A DNA stretch of 64,000 nt, taken from NCBI GenBank assembly GCA_022828425.1, contig CP094685.1:3514046-3578045 (forward strand), in the 5' to 3' direction. The notes beneath the pieces were generated by a model. It was not told where the DNA came from and made no database searches. It saw only the letters and a list, made by a program, of their open reading frames with translations. Positions 50,742 to 59,723 of the stretch are shown piece by piece; position 1 is the stretch's first letter; each line of letters opens with the position of its first letter. Source of the DNA: Candidatus Thiothrix sulfatifontis (GTDB taxonomy: Bacteria > Pseudomonadota > Gammaproteobacteria > Thiotrichales > Thiotrichaceae). The position numbers and the translations under genes are program-made.

Positions 50742-51311
50742 ATGTTCTACATCTACGGCGCAGGCGGACACGGCAAAGTCGTGTTTCACACTTTTACCAG
50801 CATGGGCAAAACCATCACCGCGTTTTTGGATGACAAACCCACTCACGAACAGCACTGCGGCTTGCCCATCCTCACTCCCGCTGACATACAGGATTCAGCC
50901 GCCTACACCATCCACTTCGCCATCGGCAATAACCGCATCCGCCACGCCTTGCAAACCGCATGGCAACAGCGCGGTATCAGCCCCGCAACCGCCATTCACC
51001 CCCGCGCTACCTGCTACCCAAGCGCAACCATCAGCAGAGGTAGTTTGCTAACCGCTGGCAGCATCACCGGCCCTGATGCCGTTATCGGTGCAGGTTGCAT
51101 CCTCAATCACAACAGCGTGGTCGAACACGATACCCTCATTGGTGACTTTTGCCACATCGCCCAATGTGCCGTCATCGGTGGCGGAGTACGCCTCGGCACA
51201 CGGTGCCTCGTTGGTGCAGGTGCGTTGATTTTGCCCTATATCACCATCGCAGCGGGTGCAACCGTCACCCATGACTTACCCGATAACAGCACGTTTCCAC
51301 CCACAATGTGA
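50742..51311 (+). CDS. PglD/NeuD-family acetyltransferase, copy 2 (6-residue deletion)
   Basis: 189 aa, closely similar to copy 1. It starts MFYIYGAGGHGKVVFHTFTS. Near the end it reads ALILPYITIAAGATVTHDLP, lacking six residues (LTIGNH of copy 1), that is one rung of the beta-helix near the acetyl-CoA site. The active-site NHNSVVEHD is kept. The missing rung may weaken or abolish activity. It precedes pglC copy 2 with the same spacing and CRP-type site as in copy 1. Confidence 0.82.
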   Translation: MFYIYGAGGHGKVVFHTFTSMGKTITAFLDDKPTHEQHCGLPILTPADIQDSAAYTIHFAIGNNRIRHALQTAWQQRGISPATAIHPRATCYPSATISRGSLLTAGSITGPDAVIGAGCILNHNSVVEHDTLIGDFCHIAQCAVIGGGVRLGTRCLVGAGALILPYITIAAGATVTHDLPDNSTFPPTM

Positions 51312-51349
51312 TAATCATCACAGCCATTAATTAATCCAGCTTATATAAC
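51307..51349 (+). promoter_or_regulatory. CRP/Vfr-type site with -10 box before pglC copy 2
   Basis: TGTGA-TAATCA-TCACA at 51307-51322 is a perfect palindromic consensus; TATAAC at 51344-51349 begins 29.5 bp from its centre. Both half-sites are kept while the spacer has diverged from copy 1. Confidence 0.75.
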
Positions 51350-51388
51350 AATAGTCAGTTTATTGCTGGGCTTAACAGGGGAATCATT

Positions 51389-51973
51389 ATGAACTCACAT
51401 CCAACCTTCAAACGTCAATCTGATCTGGCATTAGCACTGCTAGCTACCGCCATGCTACTAATACCGGGTTTAGTTGTGGCATTACTAGTATGCCTCACCT
51501 CACCTGGTCCTATTTTTTACTGGTCTGATCGTGTGGGTGAAAACAACCGCATCTTCAAAATGCCCAAATTCCGCACGCAGTATGCGTACCGCCCCCCCCC
51601 CGCCGTCGCCACACATCCGCTGAAAGACCCCAAAGCTTGCCTGACCCCGATCGGTGGTTTCCTGCGTAAAACCAGCCTTGATGAAATCACACAACTGTGG
51701 AGCATCCTCAAAGGCGATATGAGCTTTGTTGGCCCACGCCCTGCCCTGTTCAATCAAGATGACTTGATCGCCTTACGTACTGAGCGGTCTGTGCACCGCA
51801 TCCCCCCCGGTTTGACAGGTTGGGCGCAAATCAACGGGCGCGATGAATTGCCTATCCCGCAAAAAGTCGCCTTGGATGCCGAATACCTGCAACGCCAATC
51901 CTTCTGGTTTGACCTGAAAATGATCTGGCTGACCGCGCTCAAAGTCATCCGCAGCGAAGGGGTGACTCACTAA
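51389..51973 (+). CDS. Initiating sugar-phosphate transferase (PglC-like), copy 2, altered
   Basis: 194 aa, two longer than copy 1. Between KFR and AVATH copy 1 reads SMRTDTP; copy 2 reads TQYAYRPPP, because of a 4-bp duplication (CGCA) near 51572 and a C10 run at 51592-51601 that brings the frame back. This region is the conserved K-F-R-S/T-M segment near the active site. The catalytic pair is kept ([20 protein letters not shown], with T instead of P). It may therefore be impaired, or the C10 run may switch it on and off by slippage. The rest ([18 protein letters not shown]) is normal. Confidence 0.8.
   Translation: MNSHPTFKRQSDLALALLATAMLLIPGLVVALLVCLTSPGPIFYWSDRVGENNRIFKMPKFRTQYAYRPPPAVATHPLKDPKACLTPIGGFLRKTSLDEITQLWSILKGDMSFVGPRPALFNQDDLIALRTERSVHRIPPGLTGWAQINGRDELPIPQKVALDAEYLQRQSFWFDLKMIWLTALKVIRSEGVTH
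51592..51601 (+). repeat. C10 homopolymer in pglC copy 2
   Basis: Ten consecutive C, flanked by G on both sides, within the coding sequence. Copy 1 has no such run. Length changes would shift the frame 135 bp downstream of the catalytic segment's start. Confidence 0.8.
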
Positions 51974-52066
51974 TTTTACCGATAGAGCGCCTAATCATTT
52001 ACTCGCAGATGATGTTTCGTGGGGTATATAATCGCAACATCGGCAACACTCACAGGTATCACCACC

Positions 52067-52516
52067 ATGAACCAAGCCACCTACGACCAAGACCTCTACA
52101 CATGGTCATTACAACAATCACAACTCCTGCGCGAACGTAAATTTGACCAAGTGGACTGGGAACACATCATCGAGGAAATCGAAGACATGAGTAAATCCGA
52201 AAAGCGTGCCCTACAATCCTTTTTGGAAACCCTGCTCGTGCACCTGCTCAAATGGCAGTACCAACCTGCTTATCAAGGAAATAGTTGGAAATTTACCATT
52301 ATCGAACAACGCGAACGCATCCTTGAGCATTTACAGGAAAATCCGGGGCTAAAAAGCAAACTACCTGAATTAATAATCAGGGCTTATGGCTATGCTGTAA
52401 AAGGTGCAATGCGTGAAACAGGTTTGCCTATCAGTCATTTCCCCAAAAACTGCCCGTGGACATATGAAACCTTTATGGATGAGACATTCTGGCCAGAATC
52501 AGGCATTACCCCATAA
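52067..52516 (+). CDS. DUF29 domain protein
   Basis: 149 aa from the ATG at 52067. TYDQDLYTWSLQQSQLLRER and FDQVDWEHIIEEIEDMSKSE are the family's hallmark start, followed by RALQSFLETLLVHLLKWQYQ and the C-terminal NCPWTYETFMDETFWPE. DUF29 proteins are helical, frequent in cyanobacteria and filamentous bacteria, and of unknown function. TATATAAT at 52024-52031 is a likely promoter. It stands at the right end of the accretion zone. Confidence 0.9.
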   Translation: MNQATYDQDLYTWSLQQSQLLRERKFDQVDWEHIIEEIEDMSKSEKRALQSFLETLLVHLLKWQYQPAYQGNSWKFTIIEQRERILEHLQENPGLKSKLPELIIRAYGYAVKGAMRETGLPISHFPKNCPWTYETFMDETFWPESGITP

Positions 52517-52524
52517 CATCACCA

Positions 52525-52575
52525 TTTTCTTCACCTACGGCGCAAGCAGTCACGGCAAAGGCGCTTTTTACACTT
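52525..52575 (+). pseudogene. Relic of a third pglD 5' end
   Basis: About 50 bp (TTCACCTACGGCGCAAGCAG, then TCACGGCAAAGGCGCTTTTT) aligned to the first codons of pglD (ATCTACGGCGCAGGCGGACA). It ends in an early TAA. It indicates that a third pglD once started here, at the right-hand border. Confidence 0.65.
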
Positions 52576-52685
52576 AAGTCCTATACGTTAAGTTGATGAA
52601 GTTATTACCAAGATAATCGCTTGGAATCATAACAAAAACTAATGAATACATGATTCTATTACGCAGTCTATGCACCTCAACTTTT

Positions 52686-52728
52686 TGTGACATTTGTCAC
52701 AAAAAAAGATGCTTTGAACTTGCTGAAT
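52686..52728 (+). promoter_or_regulatory. CRP/Vfr-type site with -10 candidate before the secretion/export operon
   Basis: TGTGA-CATTTG-TCACA at 52686-52701, perfect palindromic consensus. The hexamer CTGAAT (52723-52728) begins 29.5 bp from its centre; it is a weak -10, as expected for an activator-dependent promoter. The start codon is 54 bp further. Confidence 0.7.
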
Positions 52729-52781
52729 AGCCCTCCATTGCGTTAATTTTACCACTCAAATTTTTATCGGGTGAATAATAT

Positions 52782-54566
52782 ATGAATGCGAAAAGCAGAA
52801 GGGTCAATGACGACAAGTCAGAGCTGAAGAAGGTTTTGGATAGCTTTCGCGGAAGCTTTTTTTATGTAGGTTTTTTCAGTCTTTTCATCAACCTACTCAT
52901 GCTTGTTCCGTCGTTTTACATGTTGCAAGTATACGACCGTGTCATGGCGAGCCGCAGCCTAGAAACCTTGCTAATGATTACGTTAATCGTGGTTTGGCTG
53001 TTCATTACCATGGGGTTGCTGGAATATGCGCGGTCACGGATGCTGGTCAGAATTGGTTCACAACTGGATGATCGCTTAAATTCTCGCCTGTATAGCGCCA
53101 TGACTAAAATGGCGCTGCGTCAGCCAGGTCGGGCATCTTCGCAACCCTTGAATGATCTGACAAGTATGCGTCAGTTTATGACAGGAAATGGCCCCTTCGC
53201 CTTTTTTGATGCACCTTGGATTCCAATTTACTTTGCTATTCTATTTGTATTTCACCCGATGTTCGGTGTTTTCGCTCTATTTGCGTCGGCTATTTTGATT
53301 GGACTCGCCATCATGAATGAGGTTTCTACCCGCGATCTCATGAAAGATGCTAATAACCGAAATATTCAATCCACCAGTGCGATGAGTGCGCAGTTACGCA
53401 ACGCCGAAGTACTACACGCAATGGGCATGGAATCTGCCATGCGTGAACATTGGTTGCGTCAACATTTAGCTTTTTTACAAGCACAATCCGATGCTTCCGA
53501 CAAAGCAGGCATTTGGATGAACTTTAGTAAAACCTTGCGCATCATGTTTCAATCATTAATGCTGGGTTTAGGCGGATACCTAGCCATTAATAATGAAATT
53601 ACTGCCGGTATGATCATTGCTGGCTCTATCCTGATGGGGCGTGCTTTAGGCCCGATTGACCAAATGATTGGCGCATGGAAACAATTTAATTCAGCACGCA
53701 TGGCGTATGCACGCCTAGAAGAGTTGCTGCAAGGCATCCCTGATAACGATCGCAGAATGTCTTTGCCAGCGCCTAAAGGCGATTTACGGGTTGAATCCGC
53801 CACCCTTATTCCTCCCGGTTCACAGCAACCCATTTTGAGAGGTGTTAGCTTTGACATCGCGCCTGGAGATGCTCTATTGGTGTTGGGGCCTAGTGCTTCT
53901 GGAAAATCGTCACTGCTACGTGCCTTACTCGGCATCTGGCCATTAGCCGCAGGCAAAGTCCGATTAGATGGTGCTGAAATTGGGCATTGGAATCGTGATG
54001 AACTTGGTTCTCATATTGGCTACTTACCCCAAGATGTTGAACTTTTTGAGGGCACGATTGCCCAAAATATTGCGCGATTTAACAAAATAGAATCAGAGAA
54101 AGTCATGGATGCCGCTCGTATGGCGGGTGTTGATGAGATGATCCGTCGCTTGCCAGAGGGTTATGACACCCTGATCGGCCCTGGTGGGGCAACCCTCTCT
54201 GGCGGGCAGCGGCAACGTGTCGGGTTAGCACGAGCCATTTACGGCAAACCTAGCGTCGTGATTTTAGATGAACCCAATGCAAGCCTGGATGATGCAGGGG
54301 AATTAGCCTTAGTCAATGCGTGTAAACAACTCAAGTCACAAGGTACAACGCTAATTCTAGTGACACATCGCCGTAGTATTTTAGAAATAGCTGACAAGGT
54401 ACTGTTGTTGGTAGAAGGACAAGTACGTTTATTTGGGGAACGCGACAACGTATTGCAGCAATTAGCCGCACAAAACCAACAGGCAGTCGCTGCTGCTCAA
54501 GCACGTTCACAACAACAACCTAGAGTAGCTGTTGTGTCATCCATTACAGCCGGAAGTAAGGGTTAA
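52782..54566 (+). CDS. Type I secretion ABC transporter (PrtD/HlyB class, no C39 domain)
   Basis: 594 aa. Six membrane segments in residues about 25-310 (VGFFSLFINLLMLVPSFYML is the typical PrtD-like first one) without an N-terminal peptidase-like domain. ABC part: Walker A GPSASGKSSLLRAL near residue 368, signature [15 protein letters not shown], Walker B VVILDEPNASLD, H-loop VTHRRS. It exports unfolded proteins with C-terminal signals through a channel with the adaptor encoded next and a TolC-type outer-membrane protein not in this window. First gene of an operon that continues with a polysaccharide exporter, an unusual partner. Confidence 0.92.
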   Translation: MNAKSRRVNDDKSELKKVLDSFRGSFFYVGFFSLFINLLMLVPSFYMLQVYDRVMASRSLETLLMITLIVVWLFITMGLLEYARSRMLVRIGSQLDDRLNSRLYSAMTKMALRQPGRASSQPLNDLTSMRQFMTGNGPFAFFDAPWIPIYFAILFVFHPMFGVFALFASAILIGLAIMNEVSTRDLMKDANNRNIQSTSAMSAQLRNAEVLHAMGMESAMREHWLRQHLAFLQAQSDASDKAGIWMNFSKTLRIMFQSLMLGLGGYLAINNEITAGMIIAGSILMGRALGPIDQMIGAWKQFNSARMAYARLEELLQGIPDNDRRMSLPAPKGDLRVESATLIPPGSQQPILRGVSFDIAPGDALLVLGPSASGKSSLLRALLGIWPLAAGKVRLDGAEIGHWNRDELGSHIGYLPQDVELFEGTIAQNIARFNKIESEKVMDAARMAGVDEMIRRLPEGYDTLIGPGGATLSGGQRQRVGLARAIYGKPSVVILDEPNASLDDAGELALVNACKQLKSQGTTLILVTHRRSILEIADKVLLLVEGQVRLFGERDNVLQQLAAQNQQAVAAAQARSQQQPRVAVVSSITAGSKG

Positions 54567-54576
54567 GGTAATTATC

Positions 54577-55980
54577 ATGAGTAGTTCAGTCGCACTAGGA
54601 AACGTTATACAAGAAGGTACATTGATTGCTGCGGAAGGCAGCTCAAGCAGTATCACACTAAAAAAAGATGATGGCCCTTACCGTATCTTTGGAATAACAG
54701 TATTGGTATTGATGTTCGGCGCTTTCTTTTTATGGTCAACCTTTGCCCCGTTGGATCAAGCAGTGGTCAGCATGGGACGCACGGTCGTGGCTTCGCAAAA
54801 TAAAGTCGTACAACACATGGACGGCGGCATCGTCAATAAAATTCACGTGCGTGATGGCGACATTGTAACCGCTGGCACGGTTTTATTGGAATTAGATGAT
54901 GTTCAATTAAAAGCACAATTAGACAGCACCGAAGGGCAGTTATGGGAGGTCGAGGCGAGTTTAGAACGTTTACGAGCAGAACGCGACGGCGTTCCGTTGC
55001 AGTGGACGACGGCACACCTGAAGACCATACCGACTGACATTATCAAAACCCAAGAAAAATTGTTTGAAGCACGGCAACAAGCCCAAGTTTCGGGGCAAAA
55101 TGCACTCAAACAACGTCAACCGCAAGCACAAGAGCAAATCATCGGCTTGCAACAGCAAATCACCGGCTTAGAGGCACGCTTTGACACCCTAGTAAAAAGA
55201 CGCAATTCTTTGGATCAAGACATAGGACGCTTACAAGGTTTATTTAATCAGCGCTTAATTTCCGACATTGAACTGCGCGAAAAGGAACGTGAGTCCACCC
55301 AACTGGAAGGCGATATGGCATCAACCAAAGCCGAAGTTGCACGCTCAAAAGCTGAAATTGCGCGAATTCGTGAAGGTATGACCGAAACAGGGCATCAAGT
55401 CGTCTTGAACCGCGAAGAATACCTAAAGGAAGTCAGCACCCAACTCAGTGAATTACAAGCTCGCCGTACACAACTGCATTCACAACAAGTCGCTGTCCTA
55501 GATAAATTAGCACGCATCGTGATCAAAGCACCGGTAGATGGAAAAGTCAAAGGTTTTGAAGTTGTTACCGTAGGTGCGGTACTACAAGCTGGCGCACCTA
55601 TTATGGAAATAGTTCCGAATGGACAGGCTTTCAAGATTATCGCCGAAGTCGAGCCTGCGCACATTGATGTCATTTCTCCGGGGTTGGATGCCGAAATACG
55701 CTTATCGGTATTCGATAATGCTCGTTATTTCCCCGTGATCTATGCTAAAGTAGATGATGTTTCAGCCGACACTTTAACCGATCCAAGTACTAAAATGTCT
55801 TACTACAAAACCTCTTTATCGCTAAAACCCGAAAGTTTATCCTTGTTGGATAAAGAGCAATTGGAATTGGTTTCTGGAATGCCAGTTGAAGTAATGATCC
55901 TTACCGGAGAACGTACCCTATTGGATTATTTACTGAAACCTTTCACCGACATGTTGGCACGCGCCTTTAATGAAGCTTGA
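54577..55980 (+). CDS. HlyD-family membrane fusion protein of the type I secretion system
   Basis: 467 aa from the ATG at 54577, 10 bp after the ABC gene. One membrane anchor at about residues 38-60 (IFGITVLVLMFGAFFLWSTF), the lipoyl-like half-motif VVQHMDGGIVNKIHVRDGDI, a long coiled coil (residues about 100-300), then the second half-motif IKAPVDGKVKGFEVVTVGAV and the beta-barrel with GMPVEVMILTGERTLLDYLL at the end. Links the inner-membrane ABC protein to the outer-membrane channel. The stop overlaps the following Wzm gene by 11 bp, so expression is coupled. Confidence 0.93.
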   Translation: MSSSVALGNVIQEGTLIAAEGSSSSITLKKDDGPYRIFGITVLVLMFGAFFLWSTFAPLDQAVVSMGRTVVASQNKVVQHMDGGIVNKIHVRDGDIVTAGTVLLELDDVQLKAQLDSTEGQLWEVEASLERLRAERDGVPLQWTTAHLKTIPTDIIKTQEKLFEARQQAQVSGQNALKQRQPQAQEQIIGLQQQITGLEARFDTLVKRRNSLDQDIGRLQGLFNQRLISDIELREKERESTQLEGDMASTKAEVARSKAEIARIREGMTETGHQVVLNREEYLKEVSTQLSELQARRTQLHSQQVAVLDKLARIVIKAPVDGKVKGFEVVTVGAVLQAGAPIMEIVPNGQAFKIIAEVEPAHIDVISPGLDAEIRLSVFDNARYFPVIYAKVDDVSADTLTDPSTKMSYYKTSLSLKPESLSLLDKEQLELVSGMPVEVMILTGERTLLDYLLKPFTDMLARAFNEA

Positions 55981-56779
55981 TATTTCAATAGAACGTAAAG
56001 AATATTGGAAACAGCAGGGTATTAAAATCCTGCTGTTTGCTAAGTGGGAACTACGTGATCAATTTCGCAATCGTTTATTGGGTGGTGCATGGCTATTTTT
56101 GCAGCCACTAAGTTATATACTTATTTTTACATTGGTTTTTTCACACCTAATGAACGCCCGTCTGCAACAATTCGACTCACCTTACGCTTACAGCATTTAC
56201 CTGATCAGTGGTATTTTGTTGTGGAATTTAATGGCGGGAATTTTACAACGCCTAACAAATATATACGCTGAAAAAGCAAGTTTAATTAAGAAAATTCCCA
56301 TAAGCTTAGTATTAATGCCACTCTATATTCCACTTGTTGAATTAGTTATATTCTTAATTGCTGGTATTTTTTTCGGGATATTTTTAATATCTATTCATTA
56401 CAGTCCTACACTTTATTGGTTGTGGATACCGACCATTGTATTATTAAGTGTATTTTTTACCTATAATTTAGGGTTGATTTTAGGAATTTTATCTGTATTC
56501 ATGCCTGATTTGAGAAATTTTATTGGGATATTATTACAATTAGCGTTTTGGATGACACCTATTGTTTATGTAGATTCTATTCTTCCCACTTGGGTTGCGG
56601 AATGGTTGATGTTTAACCCATTTTATTGGGGCGTCAGCAATATGCATAAAATTATATTACATGGACAAGCTCCCGATTTAGCTTTATTGGCACTACTGTT
56701 CGGCACGGGTGTCATTATGGCGTTTTTTGCTCGTTACCTGCAAAAACGCTTGGAAAAGGATGTCCGTGATTTATTGTGA
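55970..56779 (+). CDS. wzm: Polysaccharide ABC exporter permease (Wzm/TagG/KpsM type)
   Basis: 269 aa, six membrane segments. The N-terminal LLFAKWELRDQFRNRLLGGA, WLFLQPLSYILIFTLVFSHL is the ABC-2 family pattern of O-antigen and teichoic-acid exporters. With the Wzt ATPase encoded next it carries finished undecaprenyl-linked glycan across the inner membrane. AT-richer than the type I genes. The 11-bp overlap with the adaptor gene shows that protein secretion and glycan export are transcribed together. Confidence 0.93.
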   Translation: MKLDISIERKEYWKQQGIKILLFAKWELRDQFRNRLLGGAWLFLQPLSYILIFTLVFSHLMNARLQQFDSPYAYSIYLISGILLWNLMAGILQRLTNIYAEKASLIKKIPISLVLMPLYIPLVELVIFLIAGIFFGIFLISIHYSPTLYWLWIPTIVLLSVFFTYNLGLILGILSVFMPDLRNFIGILLQLAFWMTPIVYVDSILPTWVAEWLMFNPFYWGVSNMHKIILHGQAPDLALLALLFGTGVIMAFFARYLQKRLEKDVRDLL

Positions 56780-56788
56780 GGAATAAAT

Positions 56789-57994
56789 TTGCAGTTATTA
56801 GCCATCAGGGGATTAAAAAAATCTTTTTCACTGTATCACTCGCCATTAGACCGTCTCAAAGAGCGCTTACTAGGTGGGCTTCGACATCGTGATTATTGTG
56901 CCATTAACAATATCGACTTGAATTTATCGGCTGGAGAATCGTTAGCTTTAATTGGTCAAAATGGCGCAGGCAAATCAACATTATTAAAACTTATCACCGG
57001 CGTATTATTACCTGATGCAGGTGTCATTGAACGCCAAGGTAGAGTCACCGGGCTGCTGGAATTAGGTACAGGTTTCGACCATGAACTCTCCGGTATGGAT
57101 AATATCAGTGTAAATGCCCGATTACTAGGCATGAGTGCTGCTGAAATTGACATGCACCGAGCCACCATTGTCGAATTTGCCGAACTGGGTGATTACATTC
57201 ATGAACCTATGCGCACGTATTCCTCAGGAATGTTGATGCGTCTAGGGTTCGCGATTGCTATTCATGCAAACCCATCCTGCTTTGTAGTGGACGAGGCGCT
57301 ATCCGTGGGAGATGCCCGCTTCCAACAAAAGTGTTTACGCAAAATCCGCGCTTTTCAGGCTCAGGGTGGAAGTTTGCTGTTTGTGTCGCACGATTTGACT
57401 TCGGTTAAGTTATTGTGTAACCGTGCCATCGTGTTAGACAAAGGTCAAAAAGTCTTCGAGGGAACACCTGAAGCTGCCGTCAATTACTATTATCAAGTCA
57501 TTGCTCGCTTAGAAGCCACAGAAAATACCAGCACGCCAACCGATAAAACCGGATACGGTCTTAAAAATGTTCAAATGACTTCGGCATGGTTACACAATGG
57601 AATTGTTAAAACAGAATCATTCAGTGCCGGAGAACAAGCGCATTTGTGCATCCAAGTCATCGCGCAACAGGAAATTAAAGATTTGGAATTAGGGATTCTT
57701 ATTAGAGACCGCTTTGGGCAAGATATTTTTGGTACTAATACCGCGTTACTGGAACATGAATTACCCCTAAGTTTTCCAGCGGGGCAACAAACCCAGTTAG
57801 AACTGAGTTTTCCCATGAATTTAGGTATTGGCAAGTACACGGTGACGTTAGCATTACACAAAGACATGGATCACTTGGAACATTGTGAACATTGGTGGGA
57901 TAATGCGTTAGAATTTGAAGTAGCAGGCTTTCATACCCCCATATTTTCGGGGTTAACATACCTGCCGCTTACCTTGAAACAAACACTACAGTGA
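56789..57994 (+). CDS. wzt: Polysaccharide ABC exporter ATPase with carbohydrate-binding domain (Wzt)
   Basis: 401 aa from the TTG at 56789 (GAGG 6 bp upstream). N-terminal ABC domain: GLKKSFSLYHSPLDRLKERL is the family's amphipathic start; Walker [15 protein letters not shown]; signature YSSGMLMRLGFAIA; Walker B CFVVDEALSVGD; H in VSHDLTSVK. From about residue 255 comes a Wzt_C beta-sandwich (LEATENTSTPTDKTGYGLKN to LALHKDMDHLEHCEHWW) that in other systems recognises a terminal modification of the glycan, often a methyl or phosphate cap. The methyltransferase gene downstream would fit that cap role. Confidence 0.93.
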   Translation: MQLLAIRGLKKSFSLYHSPLDRLKERLLGGLRHRDYCAINNIDLNLSAGESLALIGQNGAGKSTLLKLITGVLLPDAGVIERQGRVTGLLELGTGFDHELSGMDNISVNARLLGMSAAEIDMHRATIVEFAELGDYIHEPMRTYSSGMLMRLGFAIAIHANPSCFVVDEALSVGDARFQQKCLRKIRAFQAQGGSLLFVSHDLTSVKLLCNRAIVLDKGQKVFEGTPEAAVNYYYQVIARLEATENTSTPTDKTGYGLKNVQMTSAWLHNGIVKTESFSAGEQAHLCIQVIAQQEIKDLELGILIRDRFGQDIFGTNTALLEHELPLSFPAGQQTQLELSFPMNLGIGKYTVTLALHKDMDHLEHCEHWWDNALEFEVAGFHTPIFSGLTYLPLTLKQTLQ

Positions 57995-58043
57995 TTGATG
58001 GCACACGCATCTGCATGAGTTTTAGTGAGAAAACCCAGAAAGT

Positions 58044-59723
58044 ATGAACGATCAAGAATTAAATGCAACTTTCAAGTCGATTATTGAGCGCGTGCGCCAA
58101 ACGGCAGTTGGTGTTGCGAGCGAACTTGCCACCAATAACACTGCATCAGCAGTATTCAGCATAAACCCGAAAAATCGTGTGCCAATAAGTAGACACTTGC
58201 GGATGCAACAAGTACACGTTTATGAGCTGTTAGCTGGCGACGATACGGATTTTGTGAATAAAGTTTATCATTACCTATTGCAACGTGAGGTTGATGACAG
58301 TGGTAAATATAACTATCTCCACCGTCTCAAGCACAAGGAAAGTCGTTATCTTATTATTCATGAATTGCAACACTCTGCGGAAGGTCAAGCACAACGTGTA
58401 CAAGTAGTCGGTTTAGGTTGGATTCGTTATTTTCTAAAAATCCACAGTAGGCTTCAGGCATTAAATTTAGGTAAGTTATCATTCTTTCATAAAATACCGT
58501 GCAAAATTTTCGCTAAATTCTTGTATTTTTATGAGCAACACTATTTGTTTAAGACCTCGGCTTTTTTGTTAAACGCATTTAACACTCAGCAACTTAATCA
58601 TTTACTCAATTCCACAAAAAATTCGTTGGAACAAGAATTAGAAAACAATAGAAACATTACCCAACTATTGAATGATAAAGTGACGCCTTATCAACAATGG
58701 TTATTGGATCATAATCGTGAAATTGAAGCGCTTACACAACAAGTACAGCAACAAGCTTCTTATCAACAGTGGTTATTGAATCACAATCATGAGATTGAAA
58801 CACTCACACAACAAGCGCATCAACAAGCAAGCGAGCATCAACAATTACGTGAGCATATTACCCAACAGCTTGGTCGTACTGATCGCTTACAAACAGAAAT
58901 TATAGCACAACATCAGCGTATCAGCTTGGCGCGGCAAGATGCTTTATATCAACAATACCATTTGCGGCATTTGTTAGCGGATATAAAAGGGGAAATACAC
59001 AGTTTAACCCCTAGTGATGCTGCACGTCATTTAGATGAATACATGGATGCATATTATCTCGCTTTTGAAGATGCTAATCGGGGTACACTAGCAGAAATTC
59101 GTCAAAAACTTGCTATTTATATTCCTTATGTTATTGAATTCAAACAACAATCAAGCACTTTACCCGTGCTTGATCTTGGGTGTGGACGGGGTGAGTGGTT
59201 AGCCTTGCTAAGGGATAATGCCATTGCTGCTTATGGCGTGGATATGAATGGCGTCATGGTAACGTTGGGGCAAGAATCGGGATTAGATGTACGACACGCT
59301 GACGGTCTCACCCACCTTCAACAGTTGCCGGATGCATCGTTATCTGCCGTCACCAGTTTTCATGTTATTGAACATTTGCCGTTTGCAACGTTGTTCAATA
59401 TATTAATGGAAATTAATCGCGTCTTGATTCCCGGTGGATTATTGATTTTTGAAACACCCAATCCAGAAAATGTGCTGGTAGGCTCACATACTTTTTATCA
59501 CGACTTCACGCACCGCAACCCGATTACTCCGACTGCACTGACTTTCTTACTGACTTACCATAATTTTCAGGCTATTCAAACCCTGCGCCTACACCCCTAC
59601 CCGGAAGCCGCTAAAGTACCGGGTGATGATCCATTAACAGCGCGTGTTAATGGGCATTTATGTGGTCCGCAGGATTTTGCACTTATTGCACATAAAAGTG
59701 CCGCCATTGGGGATTTAGAATAA
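58044..59723 (+). CDS. DUF4214-coiled coil-SAM methyltransferase protein
   Basis: 559 aa. Residues about 45-115 (VYELLAGDDTDFVNKVYHYL, then QREVDDSGKYNYLHRL) resemble DUF4214. A mostly helical part follows (about 120-345) with near-repeats of QQWLLxHNxEIExLTQQ, so probably a coiled coil. The C-terminal methyltransferase has LPVLDLGCGRGEWLALLRDN (motif I), GVDMNGVMV, SLSAVTSFHVIEHLPF and GGLLIFETPNPENVL. The order resembles WbdD-like capping proteins, where a coiled coil measures chain length before an end cap is added; that analogy is an inference. Overlaps the next gene by 1 bp. Confidence 0.85.
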   Translation: MNDQELNATFKSIIERVRQTAVGVASELATNNTASAVFSINPKNRVPISRHLRMQQVHVYELLAGDDTDFVNKVYHYLLQREVDDSGKYNYLHRLKHKESRYLIIHELQHSAEGQAQRVQVVGLGWIRYFLKIHSRLQALNLGKLSFFHKIPCKIFAKFLYFYEQHYLFKTSAFLLNAFNTQQLNHLLNSTKNSLEQELENNRNITQLLNDKVTPYQQWLLDHNREIEALTQQVQQQASYQQWLLNHNHEIETLTQQAHQQASEHQQLREHITQQLGRTDRLQTEIIAQHQRISLARQDALYQQYHLRHLLADIKGEIHSLTPSDAARHLDEYMDAYYLAFEDANRGTLAEIRQKLAIYIPYVIEFKQQSSTLPVLDLGCGRGEWLALLRDNAIAAYGVDMNGVMVTLGQESGLDVRHADGLTHLQQLPDASLSAVTSFHVIEHLPFATLFNILMEINRVLIPGGLLIFETPNPENVLVGSHTFYHDFTHRNPITPTALTFLLTYHNFQAIQTLRLHPYPEAAKVPGDDPLTARVNGHLCGPQDFALIAHKSAAIGDLE

